From assembly GCF_018143015.1 (NCBI RefSeq), contig NC_054758.1, positions 13,558,001-13,622,000 on the forward strand: a DNA stretch of 64,000 bases, written 5' to 3'. Both the position numbers and the translations under genes were made by a program. The notes under the pieces were generated by a model. It saw only the letters and a program-made list of their open reading frames with translations, ran no database searches and had not been told where the DNA came from. Source of the DNA: Lytechinus variegatus (lineage: Eukaryota > Echinodermata > Echinoidea > Temnopleuroida > Toxopneustidae). Of this stretch, positions 22,216 to 31,876 are shown in pieces. Numbering within the stretch: position 1 is the stretch's first letter; every line of letters begins with the position of its first letter.

Positions 22216-23127
22216 AGGATTACACTAAGAACAAAAAATTTAAATAACCAGCTGGTGTCGGTTAATATCATGATTGGTTGTTTGAAAATTATCTCATAAT
22301 CCATTTAGTAAATCGTTTTACTCACCAAATCAGTTGTTTGTTTCGATGAAACTTAAATGAAGTCATTACTCTGCCACTTTTTGGAGGAGGGAGAAAGGGG
22401 AGGGTATATTCATTACGGTCCACATAACATTCTTTTGGTTTCTTTTTTTTCTTAGTGTAACCACCCCGTGTTTATGTGCTTTGCAATCATTTAATAATCC
22501 TTTGTAATGTGCTTTGCAATCATTTAATAATCCTTTGTAATTTTGAAATTGACTTCAATTCGTAACAAATTACCAAGATTGTATATGGATTTATAAGCAC
22601 GGCATCACTAACATTTGAAATTCACTACCCTTAAATATAAGAATTTGTTACAACATTTTATCATTGAAGAAAGATATGAAGGATTTATATCTCACCAAAT
22701 ACTGTAAATGATACTCTTATAAATTACTCTCATAATTGAGGTGCCTAAATGATGTCCATATTTTAATGCGCTATAAAGGCATCATTCTAGTTTTTGTATT
22801 AATTTTTTGTTCTGTTTTTTTTTAAGAATACTTAATTCGAGCCATATTTTAGTTAAACGAGTTACTTACATACGATGTTATTCAAAGGATCTGCACTTCA
22901 AAAAAATGATATGCTTAGTTCCTAGTCTGTATTGATGTTATCAATGTAACATTTTATTTTGTCAATCTATTTCCTGTTATGCTTGGTGAAAAATAAAACA
23001 AATAAACAAACTTTATCATTCCTACATTTATCTTTTATGGTATCACAATGAGTGAAGATCTTATCAACATTTGGAGGAATTTGACAAATGAATAAATGTC
23101 TAACATAAGATAAATATGAAGATATCG
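22216..23127. other. AT-rich sequence, no gene recognised
   Basis: Contains a short tandem repeat of TGTGCTTTGCAATCATTTAATAATCC-like sequence (22465-22545) and otherwise unique AT-rich DNA. No supported gene. Confidence 0.45.
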
Positions 23128-23673
23128 AATAATAATGATAATAATTATACTTGCTTATATAGCGCTTAACACTTACTTTGTCAGAAGTCTCTAAGCGCTC
23201 TACAGTATATGCAGTATAATTACCCTGGCTTTAGCAGTGCAGCTGTTACGCGCGCTGCGTTTCAAGGAATAAATTCCTGCCAGGTACCCATTTACCTCAC
23301 CTGGGGTTGAGTGCAGCACATTGTGGATTAATTTCTTGCTGAAGGAAATTACGCCATGGTTGGGATTCGAACCCACGGCCCTCTCTTTCAGAGTCCGGAG
23401 ACTAATCCACTGGGTGATTTCAAGTTCAGTGTTGACCTTTTGGTGTTGGTGTTGGGTCAATTTTTACACGATTATAACACCAAACATAAAATGAGGATGG
23501 TCCCGAAAAGTCACTCACTAGTTGTTGAGATGTCAATAATGTGATCTGGATCAGTTTTACAAACTCTGAATAAGTTTTGGAGCTAGGGGAAGCAACCGAA
23601 ATTTCAACACTAACACCAACACCAAGGCCAACGCCGAACTTGAAATCACCCACTGGGCCACAACGCTCCATAA
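23128..23673 (-). mobile_element. tRNA-derived SINE, minus strand, split by a MITE
   Basis: On the minus strand the head begins near 23670 and would read GTTGTGGCCCAGTGGATTAG (A box) if the insert at 23414-23649 were absent. The B box GGTTCGAATCCC is at about 23367. The body includes the phrases CACCTGGGGTTGAGTGCAG and GCTGTTACGCGCGCTGCG (as written on the plus strand), and the tail is an AATAATGATAATAATT repeat. This is the most complete copy of the family. Fragments occur at 3966, 17885 and 60617. Confidence 0.8.
23414..23649. mobile_element. 236-bp MITE inserted in the SINE A box
   Basis: Inverted ends of about 40 bases with few mismatches, starting GTGATTTCAAGTTC and continuing into GGTGTTGGTGTT. 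An exact 7-bp duplication CCACTGG flanks it (23407-23413 and 23650-23656). It lies inside the A-box of the host SINE, so it should have disabled that copy's internal promoter. Confidence 0.8.
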
Positions 23674-23799
23674 TGACCATAATCCATACCACAGCGTGCA
23701 CAAAATATCAACCTCACACAAACACATAGTACACAATGTTTGTAGACAGTACAATCAATGGCAAATTACATGTTTGTCTACACCCACCTCGTTTTCCCC

Positions 23800-23960
23800 C
23801 CATTTGGCCTCATCCCACTCATTATTCGTAAGCAATTAGTTCGTCTATTAGCCATTTAGTCTAACTGCCGATTGGAAAATCCATTATTTGTCTGATTTCG
23901 AGTTAGACTATACCCATTTCATCTAATATGGTTGAGTGAACGGTTAATGTAATCTGCATA
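23800..23960. repeat. diverged fragment of the TTCGTCTA/CCATTTGG foldback family
   Basis: Phrases TTAGTTCGTCTATTAGCC and CATTTAGTCTAACTGCC match the style of the fuller foldback at 57861-58278. Another fragment of the family lies at 60345-60450. Confidence 0.5.
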
Positions 23961-24109
23961 TCACAAATGATACACAAGTAGACAAAGTGGAAAATAAAAT
24001 CAAATTGGCATTTGACTAAATGATGATTATACTAAGTGAGTATTAGAAAAAGTATATTGTATTCCGAACTAAAACTAGGCTAGAGTTTCCTTAAAGTTTG
24101 TACAGGTGA

Positions 24110-25478
24110 CTCACTGTGTTCCCACTGTGTTCACATAGTTTAATGCATAAGGATGTGATTCACACCTTTGAAATACTCATAATTTCAAAATGTGAGGATA
24201 GTTCCAGCATGGAAAAAATAGACAAACATTGTGGATAGGGCTCTACCCTGTTTGTTCTACGTCCACAGCGTGTTCGCAAAGCGGACCCTTGAATTCGAGA
24301 TTCATCTTCTTAATAAGAACATTATAACAGTGTGAAGACAATTTCAAACTGTGTTCCACACTGTGAACATCCAGTGAACCACACTGTGGACGTATGGTGA
24401 ACACTCAGTAGATCACACTGCGTTCTGTATTCGAAAATGCAGCTCATTTTCCTTCAGTGTCTTGGCCCAAATCGAGTTCATGTTGAGTCCTAAACTGTGA
24501 TCACACTGTGAACGAACGATTAAACACAGTGACTGTAAAACACAGTGCAAGTCGATGTGTTTTGTAGGTGATCGAGGATTTAGTCAATTCTTGTCCAATT
24601 TGTTGGCTTATATCGAGTTCACACTGCGTCCCAAACTGTGATCACACTGTGAACCAAACTTTAAACGTAGGTTACTGTGAACACACTGTGAAACACACTA
24701 CAGGTCACTATATATTTTGCAGCTGATCGAGGATGTATTCATTTGTTGTGCGATTATTTGGCTCAAAATTGATTTCACATTGTGTTCCAAAGCAAACCGT
24801 GAACCACACTGTAAACTTACTGTGAATACAATGTAGTCAATAATACATTGTGCAATTTGTTGAACTATATTGATAGCATGTTGTGCTTCAAAGTGTTGTT
24901 ACTGTGATCCACGCTGTGAAACTTGCTGTTTACACACACTGTTCAACTGATTTAAACAACGCTGTTTACTACGTACGTGAATCGCAAATTAGTTTCTTAA
25001 ACAGTTAAAACGAGTGTTTACAATCTTAAAAAATCATGCTTAAATTATTTATGATTAAATATTTGAATTTAAACTTGGTTGTTTAAGATTTTAAACACTT
25101 GTTTAATATGTTTTAACAACTACTGTGTGATTCACCTATTAAACAACGTTGTTTGACTTTTTAACAGTGCACTATGCATGCTATGATAACACTGTGGGCC
25201 TTGCCTTATATGCATTAGATTGAAGCTGTGGTCATTTTTGTGCGATCCTTGGTTCTAATCGTTTTCACATTGTGTTCCAGACTTTGAACGCAGATCGGGT
25301 ATATAATATTTTTGGTGCAATTTCTTGGCTCCATAATCGAAATCTAAAAAAAGTCCAAATATTGAACACAATATTAAGACACTGTGAGACACATTGCACG
25401 ATGCTTTGGGGTCCCCCCCGTAGATCAAGGCTGTAGGCCGGTGCATGTATTGTTTTATATATTTGTGCAATTCTTTCG
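24110..25478. repeat. degenerate satellite of about 170-bp units rich in CACTGTGAAC
   Basis: Phrases AACTGTGATCACACTGTGAA, GATCGAGGAT and TTGGCTCAAATCGA-like sequence return at intervals of roughly 160-180 bases. Units are diverged and some are partial. The last unit-like phrase, GTGCAATTCTTTCGCTCAAA, runs directly into the 3' end of the GPCR exon at 25480. The array lies downstream of the GPCR gene and may form part of its 3' untranslated region. No gene seen in it. Confidence 0.6.
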
Positions 25479-25479
25479 C

Positions 25480-25620
25480 TCAAATCGATGGTGCCCTACT
25501 GTCAATCTTCAGACATCGCAGGGTGAGAATCCTCTTGAAACTGTCCTTGAAGGCTTCGTCTGCCAGAGCGTAACATATCGGATTGATCATACTATTCATG
25601 TAGCCCCAGAATATCACTAC
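25480..25620 (-). CDS. aminergic-like GPCR, exon 3 (rest of TM7 and C-tail)
   Basis: On the minus strand an acceptor (pyrimidine-rich run ending TTATACAG) precedes GTAGTGATATTC at 25620, and a 46-codon frame runs to TGA at 25480-25482. It encodes VVIFWGYMNSMINPICYALA and then DEAFKDSFKRILTLRCLK plus eight more residues. This is the second part of TM7 with the NPxxY motif (NPICY, residues 361-365), helix 8, and a very short cytoplasmic tail with a cysteine that could be palmitoylated. The exon begins in phase 0, as exon 2 ends. Joining them puts 17 residues between the CVP of the third extracellular loop and the NP of NPxxY, the same number as in muscarinic receptors. The final codons and stop fall in satellite-like sequence. 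Alternative: a pseudogene exon, although nothing in it is broken. Confidence 0.8.
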   Translation of the reverse strand, partial: VVIFWGYMNSMINPICYALADEAFKDSFKRILTLRCLKIDSRAPSI

Positions 25621-25722
25621 CTGTATAATAAACAAAATATATACATTAATTATAGAAAAAAAAGTAGTGAACAGAATGTCAGCGACACACATAGTTATTA
25701 GAGATAATATATCCCCCCATGC

Positions 25723-25821
25723 TATAGTCACATCAACTATTCAACCTAGTCTGCAATCGCATACTCATTATATATATGAGTATGCGATTGCAGACTAGGT
25801 TGAATAGTTGATGTGACTATA
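25723..25821. repeat. perfect 46-bp inverted repeat (hairpin) in GPCR intron 2
   Basis: The arms 25723-25768 and 25776-25821 are exact inverse complements by my reading, separated by TATATAT. The right arm runs into a TA microsatellite. It lies about 100 bases upstream, in the sense of transcription, of the acceptor of GPCR exon 3. The absence of any mismatch implies recent origin or ongoing correction. A short TA-targeting foldback element is one explanation. Confidence 0.85.
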
Positions 25822-25902
25822 TATATATATATATAAAAGAATAAAAAAGAATAAAAAAGAAGGTCCTGCGTCGGTTGTGGTAGTATAAAGCAAAATACAA
25901 TG

Positions 25903-25952
<50 letters not shown>
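25822..25952. repeat. two TA microsatellites
   Basis: A short (TA)n run follows the hairpin, and a longer one of about twenty units lies at 25908-25952. Between them is AAGAATAAAA repeated and a short unique stretch. Frames rich in Y and I on both strands are artefacts of the repeat. Confidence 0.9.
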
Positions 25953-25956
<4 letters not shown>

Positions 25957-26039
25957 CCACTCGAGCATGTCGTGGGATGGAACACACGATCAGCCATTGC
26001 TGTGTTTCGCGTATGGGTCCATATTTAAAACTTAAAAGA

Positions 26040-26650
26040 AAATCACTTTTATCAATAGGGGTTGAATCCATGTCAGTTTGTTTGCAAAAGGGGTAAGATC
26101 CACAATTGTATTTTTTTGAAAAAAAAATAAATATAAAGACAGTCAAATATCTTTTATAGCCAACTTTATGTTCACATGGTAGGGTATCATGAAATTTAGT
26201 TTCGCATATTTAAAGAATAATGCAATATGAGAGGATAAAAACATGATCTTCTTGGAGTGGTCTTATGTAGATCTAACCCCTTTTGCAATCAAACCCTTCT
26301 GAAGGGTTTCAAATTGAGTTACATCTATTTATCATAAGATTTGATACTTTCTGACTCAATGTATAAATTTCTAGTCGCTCTGATGATAAGAAAAAAAAGT
26401 TTGAATTCCCATTACAAAAGTGAAAAAGAATGGCAAAGAAAAATCACTTTTTTTCAAGAGGTTGGATCCATTTCAGTTTGTTTCCAAAAGGGGTTAGATC
26501 AAGATTTTTTTAAGAAAAAAATAATTCAAAAATATAAAGACAGGTAGGTTTCTTTTATAGCCAACTTTATGTTCACATGGTAGGGTATCATGACAATATA
26601 GCTTCGCTTAAGAATGCAATACGGGAGAATGAAAAACATGATTTTCCCGG
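26040..26650. repeat. two direct units of about 415 bp
   Basis: The series AAATCACTTTT, GTTTGCAAAAGGGG, CCAACTTTATGTTCACATGG, TAGGGTATCATGA appears at 26040-26230 and again at 26440-26640 with moderate divergence. Single phrases of the family recur to 26720 and, inverted, at 2880-3160. Confidence 0.65.
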
Positions 26651-26865
26651 AATGGTCTAAAATGGATCAAACCCCTTTTGCAAACAAACTCTTTACAGCT
26701 GTGGATCTAACCCCTTTTGCAAACAAATTTAGATATAGTATATGTTCTTCAGAATCTTAGAAGATATCAACTGCATACAAATTCATTTCGTAAAACTCTG
26801 TTCAGTTCACGAAAATTCATATTCATAGTGAAATTATGCAACACATTTCTGTAACTGTTAAAAAA

Positions 26866-26867
<2 letters not shown>

Positions 26868-26897
<30 letters not shown>

Positions 26898-27025
26898 CTA
26901 ACATCATCTTCTTCTACTACTACTACTTCTTCTTCTTCTTCTCCTTCTCCTCCTCCTTCTACTCCTCCAACACCTCCTCCTCCTCTTCCTCATTACTATT
27001 CTTCTTCTCCTCCTTCTTTTTCTTA
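26868..27025. repeat. C and A runs followed by a CTT/CTC pyrimidine microsatellite
   Basis: A C run and an A run (26868-26895) lead into about 120 bases of nearly pure pyrimidine triplets (CTT, CTC, CTA) on the plus strand. The tract is purine-rich in the GPCR transcript. Confidence 0.85.
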
Positions 27026-29017
27026 TATTTCTAGTTTACTTTTTGTTTCACACATTACGCCAACTTTACCAATATGATCTCTATAAACATTAAACATGTT
27101 TAAAAAAAAAGAACATTTTAACCTTCATCAAATAAAAACTACGAGACCAAGTTTTCTTTTATAAATGTTTGATTAAGAAGGGGAGTAATTTTCTTTCCTT
27201 CTTCATTCTATTATGATATCCAGCTTCTCACAAATGGGAACCTTCATGAAATTCAAAGAGCTTATCAAATAGAGTTCGCCTTTTGTCTAGGAAAGTCAAT
27301 TTGCCAGAATATTTCATAATATTGAAAATGAAATTTATAAGTATCAAATAACCATTATACAGAAGAAAGTACCAAGAGCCAATGTCACGTGTGACGTTTA
27401 AGAAATATAAATGTTACCCAAATAGCGCAGGTTGTACTGAATATTATCTGATCATACCACCTTTTTTGTCACAGAAGGAAACTCAAATGGGAGAGCGTCA
27501 AATATAAGCAATTATCGTTTCAATAAAGATTGAAAGAAAAAAAGCAATTATCGTTGACAAGCTTGACAATTAAAGTAGGGCAGTAAAGAAATGTGTCATA
27601 ATGGTTTATATCAGCCACTGAGATATTGAAAGCGCTATTTTGAATGTGCCAAGAAAATCGATCAAAATATATTCAGACATACTTTCTTATAAAAAATGTT
27701 TTTTGATATAATAGTTTTCGATGCCATTCTGATTTTCAATGATATTCGTCTAGAAATCGAATTCCGCAATTTTCCGACATTTATTTTTCTTAAGAAGCCA
27801 CCAATGATACTAACAAAAGTTCCGAGACTTGATAAAATTTTTACCCCTCTAATTGATAACAGTACGGTTGATATGGTTTTCCTGAATTTATGAGGATAAA
27901 AAGAGGTTTAATGTCCCCTTTTATAGAGATAAAATGACCTTCTGCGATCGCATTGAAATATCAGTCACTATGCAATACTTGCCAAGAGCGCTACAAAGAG
28001 TAAATTTAAATTCAAACGACTGGGACTATTTAGAGGCCAAGTCCACCCCTACAAAAAAGTTGATTTGAATAAAAAGGTATGCAACTGAGAAGACTGATGA
28101 AATCATCCACTCACTATTTCTTTTGTATTACTTGTATATAAAAAATGAATTATAAAATATTGAATATTCTAATTCTTTCCTCATTATCAAGTGAAACAAT
28201 AATTGATTCCTCCCTGAACATGTGGAATTGGCATTAATACTAAATGGTTCAGTCATGTTGGTCCTTAATTGTCGATTCCTTAAAGAAATGAAATATTGTA
28301 TAATTCAAACAATAAAAAAGTGAATGAGGGACATCATCGTCTGTTTCATTTGCAAGTCACTGAGTTGTGCATCTCACTTTTTTGTGAAAAATAAGCGAAA
28401 TTTTAAAATGTCATAACGTTCTTATTTTACGTCCGACTCTGGTTTTAATGAAATTTTCTGCTAGTTTCAATTTTCTCTATTTATTCAAATCAACCATTAT
28501 TCTCACTTTTCTACTCCTGACATCCGCATTCATGATACCCTAACATTATATTGGATCAAAACTGTTGAAAATTTGTGCGTGAATACAGTGTAGTCCCTTA
28601 CATGACTTTCTGTGTTTAGTGTTTGCGATTCTCGGCAACATTAAATTATGCTTATTGCAATTCTGGTCATGTTACAGCAATGACAATTTTTATGTGCATT
28701 AAAGAGCAGCCCCGAATGTTTGAGACTGTTTATTTTTTGTCAGAATGATAAAACCTATTTCTTTTCATCTTTATCATTAATTTCAGTCCCTTTAATATGC
28801 ATCGCCTTCATCTATGAAATTATGTTATTTTTGTTGTCATGTTTTCTAACATATGTATTCGTCGCGTTGATGTACATTGTTTTTAATTGCTATTTCCTAG
28901 TCCCCCCCCCCCCCCCCCCCCCCGGTTATCATTTTTATATCAAATATTTGCAAGAATATAATCAGCTCAATCAAAATGCGCTGATTCATTGCTTTGAAAT
29001 AATTGATCGCAATTCGC
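27026..29017. other. AT-rich intronic sequence, no gene recognised
   Basis: Part of GPCR intron 2. Long AT-rich stretch with a C run at 28902-28923 and no frame or repeat I can name. The open stretch at 27696-27893 is short and without family features. Confidence 0.45.
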
Positions 29018-29019
29018 TA

Positions 29020-29256
29020 CACAACAAAAACTGTGGTGTTAACCGGTGTACATAGAGGACCACACCAGTTGTTTTACACCGGTGTTAGATTGGGGTGTTA
29101 GTTCTACACCCATAGGTGTTATTACAACACTTTGGTTGTTATATTTACACTCTTTGGTGTTGTGTTCAATCTCTAGGGTGTAGTTTTAACACTTCAGGGT
29201 GTGTTCCTCGATTAACACCAACTGGTGTCAGTTTTAACACCACAGTTTTTACAGTG
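29020..29256. mobile_element. 237-bp MITE with TA target duplication (GGTGTT-rich), copy 1
   Basis: Inverted ends read CACAACAAAAACTGTGGTG and the inverse of CACTGTAAAAACTGTGGTG, with TA on each side. The interior repeats GGTGTT and AACACC. The TA duplication suggests the Tc1/mariner group. It shares architecture with the next element. Confidence 0.75.
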
Positions 29257-29410
29257 TACTTTTATGTGAATCAGTTTGGTCAAGACAGCGAGGATCGTTC
29301 TCAGTAACAACCTTTTTCAGGAAGTTGTAAAATCCGTTTAATTGTCACGTTTTAGTTTTAAGTTGCAACACAACTTCTGTGTCGAACTTGTAATTGTTCC
29401 TAAAATGGTA

Positions 29411-29651
29411 CACTGCAAAAACTCAGGTGTTGATTTAAACCATCCCGGACCCTACATATGTCCAAATCAGAGAAGTATTGAAACGACATCAGTTAAGAAT
29501 CAAACCAATGCTGTTTTAATACTACTTGGTAATGTATAAACACCTATCTGGTGTTAGACCGAAACCAAACTGGTGTACTTTAACACTTCTCTGGTGTGGA
29601 CATGTAAAGATTCCGGGCTGGTGTTAAATCAACACCAGTGTTTTTGCAGTG
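29411..29651. mobile_element. 241-bp MITE with TA target duplication (GGTGTT-rich), copy 2
   Basis: Starts CACTGCAAAAACTCAGGTG and ends with the inverse (AACACCAGTGTTTTTGCAGTG), flanked by TA at 29409-29410 and 29652-29653. It is related to copy 1, only about 150 bases away, in ends and GGTGTT content but not in detailed sequence. Confidence 0.8.
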
Positions 29652-30000
29652 TATGCGCATGCCTAAGAGAGGGACTACCTTTTTTGTGCAAATGCAAAGT
29701 TTTTTCATAAGTAACTTGAAGTTGCATGGCCAATCTTAAACTATCAATTAGTGGTCTGCAATCAACCCTACACATCAGAAAATGTATTTGATAGTCATTG
29801 GTCAGTTCATATCTACTTCAGATCGAGTCAATATTCACCTTCAGCTGGAGTCGAATCTAAATTTATATTTCGGTACAACGCGACAAAACTCGACGTTCTC
29901 CCACGTTAAGAATAATTCTATTACACGGCCTTCCTTCAGAACTAGACCTGCTGGGATGGAGCACCCCCCCCCCCCCTCCTTAAAGATTCTGCGGGGGATT

Positions 30001-30302
30001 CTACGGTTACACTTCGTAATTCCGAAGGTTCTTAATTCCGGAGGTTCGTAATTCCGAAACACGTAAATTGCCTATACCTCGATGTTCGTTAATCCGAAAA
30101 CGTAAAAGTGTTCGCTAATCCGAACATTTGTGGCGTTATTCCGAAGGTTCGATAATCCGAAAACGAAATAAGGTTCGATGTTCCGAAGGTTCGTTAGTCC
30201 GAAAACGAAGTTAGGTTCGTCAATCATTTCATTTTCGGAATAACGAGCCTTCGGAATTACGATTCTCATTTCGTTTTCGGATTAACGAAGCTTCGGAATT
30301 AC
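30001..30302. repeat. TTCCGAAGGTTCG repeat array
   Basis: Short phrases TTCGTAATTCCGAAGG, TTCGATAATCCGAAAACG and their inverses alternate through about 300 bases. The right part is inverted relative to the left (CGGAATTACGA, CGGATTAACGAAG), forming a potential foldback. No coding role is seen. Confidence 0.65.
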
Positions 30303-30489
30303 AAATGTATCCGGGATTCTACATATGTTATAAATTACACGCCGCACCGCTGGAAATTAGGTTGGTATGCTTAAATGTAAGATGTAGAAATATTACTCAA
30401 TCCTTCTTCATTATTTTGGAGTGAAGACCTTAATTTTTTTTTGGCTTGATAACCAACCACCACCCCCTGTTTACAAAATCGTTCCCAGG

Positions 30490-30625
30490 ACACTGATTTA
30501 TGGATTGATTCTCCTGAAGACGACAAGAACACGTGTTTTTTGTCAAAACATCGAGTTTGGGTGGTCTTTTTCAGGACCAACAATATTTTTGCCAACGAAA
30601 GATGCAAGGCATGCATGGTGTAGGC
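30490..30625. repeat. single diverged relative of the 53-bp minisatellite unit
   Basis: 30553-30620 reads GAGTTTGGGTGGTCTTTTTC, AGGACCAACA, then CCAACGAAAGATGCAAGG and CATGGTGTA. This matches in order the unit of the array at 61730-62617 and the CATGGTGTAACAGC that follows it. It is preceded by GAAGACGACAAGAACACGTG, absent from the array, so this copy probably shows more of the parent repeat. Confidence 0.65.
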
Positions 30626-30703
30626 TACCATGAAACTCACTACACTCTGTGATTGTGTTATAAATATTTCCCAGATGTACTAGAGGACGCACACGCACGC
30701 CTG

Positions 30704-30848
30704 GGGCCTGTTGCAGAAAGAGTTGCGTTTAAACGCAAGTCAAAAAATCAAACGCAAGTCCCAAATGCGCGCTGTTGATTGGTTGAAAATCAAGTTGCGC
30801 TTGATTTTTAGAGTTGCGATCGATTGCAACTCTTTCTGCAACGGGCCC
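30704..30848. mobile_element. 145-bp MITE with GGGCCYGTTGCAGAAAG ends
   Basis: Inverted ends of about 24 bases with one or two mismatches: GGGCCTGTTGCAGAAAGAG and the inverse of GGGCCCGTTGCAGAAAGAG. The flanks are CTG on the left and CAG on the right, fitting a CWG-type three-base target with one change. It lies about 95 bases upstream of the ORF1-like gene start. Confidence 0.75.
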
Positions 30849-30943
30849 CAGATCTCCCGAATTTGAACTGACAAAACTAATATTTTCGTTGATTTTACAT
30901 TCGATATCTTCTATTTGGAGTTCAAACCTGATAAGTATTTACT

Positions 30944-31876
30944 ATGAATGTCATCACACGTCAGAAAAAGAAGGGAATCAGTGGGGAAAAGGACTTACAT
31001 TCCTCGGTTTTAAAGCCAAGGGAGAGCCTGGGCGTGGCAGCCGCAGCGCAAATCAACGATATATCGTCTCAAGACGCCAGCGCCCCGATCCTCGGGCAAG
31101 CTACGGGCGCTCCCCACAAAGCAGCGGAGATCACTGAAATCAAAGATTTGATTCGTGCGCTGACAACTCAAATGAACAGTAAGTTTGACCGGATTTTGAC
31201 GGATTTGACTCGATTAACATCAAGCCTAACTGAAACAAAAGAAAAAGTTGAAATGCTTGAATCATGTGTGTCAGATTCCTCATCGAGAATATCGAAGATT
31301 GAGAAAGACCTGCTACCCAAGGTACAGAGTGACATCCAGAAGATGCGTGAAGATATGGAGGAAAAGTGTCTTCTTCTTGAGATCCACGACAGAAAGGCAA
31401 ACCTTCTCCTGTATGGAATTCATCAGTCTCCCAACGAAGATATCTACCTGAAGGCAAGTGAGGTCTTCTCCAGCTTTCTTGGAATCCCCGCGGCAGACGC
31501 TTCGAAGATACCACTCGCCAACGCACACCGCCTCCCTAGCAGAATTTCGCCAGTGACCAAGACCCCGCGACCTGAAGCAATCATCGTTCGCTTCGCCCTG
31601 ATGAAAGACCGCGACAGAATTCTACGTGCCTATGAGAATCCAGGACGTCAGCGTCTTCCAGTAGAGTCACCTTTCGCCAAAGTTTCAATCAGGAGCGATC
31701 TCCCTCCGAGTATGAAGCGAGAGCGAAGCAAGTTAGCATCACAAGAATATAACCTGAGAAAATCTCAACAAATGCAAACCAGAATCAAAGTGATAGGAGC
31801 AAAGGTTGTTCTACAAACCAGAAAAGCCTCAAGAAACAACGCATCAAATAGCGAATGGACCGTCTGGAGAGAGTAA
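30944..31876 (+). CDS. L1-type ORF1 protein (coiled coil, RRM, C-terminal domain), intact
   Basis: An uninterrupted 310-codon frame. After a basic, low-complexity N-terminus, residues 63-150 form a heptad-rich coiled coil. Residues 151-224 (starting KANLLLYGIHQSP) resemble the RNA-recognition domain of L1 ORF1 proteins. Residues 237-300 (VSIRSDLPPSMKRERSKLAS) resemble their C-terminal domain. In L1 elements this trimeric protein binds the element's own RNA and acts as a chaperone during reverse transcription. The frame is richer in G and C than the AT-rich DNA around it. No L1-type endonuclease/reverse transcriptase follows in the next 3.9 kb; the LINE at 35790 is of another clade. It lies antisense within GPCR intron 2. 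The stop lies inside GAGAGAGTAAGT, which could also act as a splice donor. It may be a truncated L1 insertion or a retained single gene. Confidence 0.7.
   Translation: MNVITRQKKKGISGEKDLHSSVLKPRESLGVAAAAQINDISSQDASAPILGQATGAPHKAAEITEIKDLIRALTTQMNSKFDRILTDLTRLTSSLTETKEKVEMLESCVSDSSSRISKIEKDLLPKVQSDIQKMREDMEEKCLLLEIHDRKANLLLYGIHQSPNEDIYLKASEVFSSFLGIPAADASKIPLANAHRLPSRISPVTKTPRPEAIIVRFALMKDRDRILRAYENPGRQRLPVESPFAKVSIRSDLPPSMKRERSKLASQEYNLRKSQQMQTRIKVIGAKVVLQTRKASRNNASNSEWTVWRE

Noticed and set aside
23355-23673. free tRNA gene on the minus strand
   Set aside because: The A and B boxes belong to a SINE head attached to a non-tRNA body and tail, and the A box is split by a MITE.
25746-26146. coding frames rich in Y and I
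   Set aside because: They are translations of TA microsatellites.
31140-31526. minus-strand frames opposite the ORF1-like gene
   Set aside because: Shadows of the plus-strand coding frame, with no family features.
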